A stretch of DNA of 5,922 bases from an uncultured Archangium sp. Its GTDB lineage: Bacteria; Myxococcota; Myxococcia; Myxococcales; Myxococcaceae. A program made the translations under genes and the position numbers. The DNA lies in contig CAMLFP010000348.1 in assembly GCA_946479335.1 (NCBI GenBank), positions 1 to 5,922 of the forward strand, read 5' to 3'. The notes under the pieces were generated by a model, which saw only the letters and a program-made list of their open reading frames with translations, ran no database searches and was not told the DNA's origin. Each line of letters begins with the position of its first letter. Position 1 is the first letter of the stretch. Positions 5,871 through 5,922 of this stretch are shown here, one piece after another.

Positions 5871-5915
5871 CGTCGAAGCTATCGAGGCTGTCGACGCGAA
5901 AGCAAGGAGCCTCGA
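5871..5915. repeat. Two interleaved inverted repeats upstream of the zinc-knuckle gene
   Basis: CGTCGA (5871-5876) is inverted as TCGACG (5891-5896), extendable to CGTCGAAGC against GCTGTCGACG with one bulged base. TCGAGGCT (5882-5889) is inverted as AGCCTCGA (5908-5915) with an 18-base spacer. The arms interleave, so in RNA the extended forms compete. They lie where the promoter or leader of the - strand gene should be and could be operator dyads or a leader structure. The sequence is repetitive in TCGA, so chance is possible. Confidence 0.3.
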
Positions 5916-5922
5916 CCGTCGC

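Overview
The window is GC-rich, about two-thirds G+C by eye, densely coded bacterial DNA. It looks like the chromosome of a delta-proteobacterial predator of the Myxococcota type. This placement is an inference from three things: strong G/C bias at third codon positions, secreted proteins with Gly-Thr repeat linkers (GGGTATT), and lipoprotein linkers built from repeated Asp-Ala-Gly. No phage, transposon, CRISPR, tRNA or rRNA signal is visible.

Layout from left to right: (1) bases 3-734, + strand: the 3' end of a secreted protein whose 21-bp tandem-repeat linker leads into a jelly-roll-like C-terminal domain. (2) Bases 738-4555, - strand: a tightly packed probable four-gene operon. In transcription order it holds a lipoprotein with four PPC-like beta domains (4555-2849), quinolinate synthase NadA (2817-1900), an unrecognised 123-residue protein (1903-1532) and a methyltransferase with an N-terminal Trm112-like zinc knuckle (1532-738). 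The last three overlap by 4 and 1 bases, which suggests coupled translation. (3) Bases 4623-5447, + strand, divergent from the operon: a secreted protein with a domain resembling the NADase-type glycan-binding (discoidin-like) fold and a C-terminal lipocalin-like beta domain. (4) Bases 5438-5839, - strand: a small protein with two TFIIB-type zinc knuckles, overlapping its convergent neighbour tail to tail by 10 bases.

The only gene with a securely known reaction is nadA, which makes quinolinate in de novo NAD synthesis. It sits without nadB or nadC in view, between a cell-envelope lipoprotein and two small-molecule or unknown genes. Two convergent pairs and one divergent pair are separated by 3, -10 and about 67 bases, so there is almost no free non-coding DNA. 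The non-coding parts are a hairpin spanning both stop codons at 727-745, the divergent spacer 4556-4622, and an 83-base right-edge region with inverted repeats.

No clearly new multi-gene system is visible. The points most worth following are the unrecognised protein locked between nadA and the methyltransferase, the domain pairing in the 4623-5447 protein, and the four-fold repeat lipoprotein at the head of the nadA operon.
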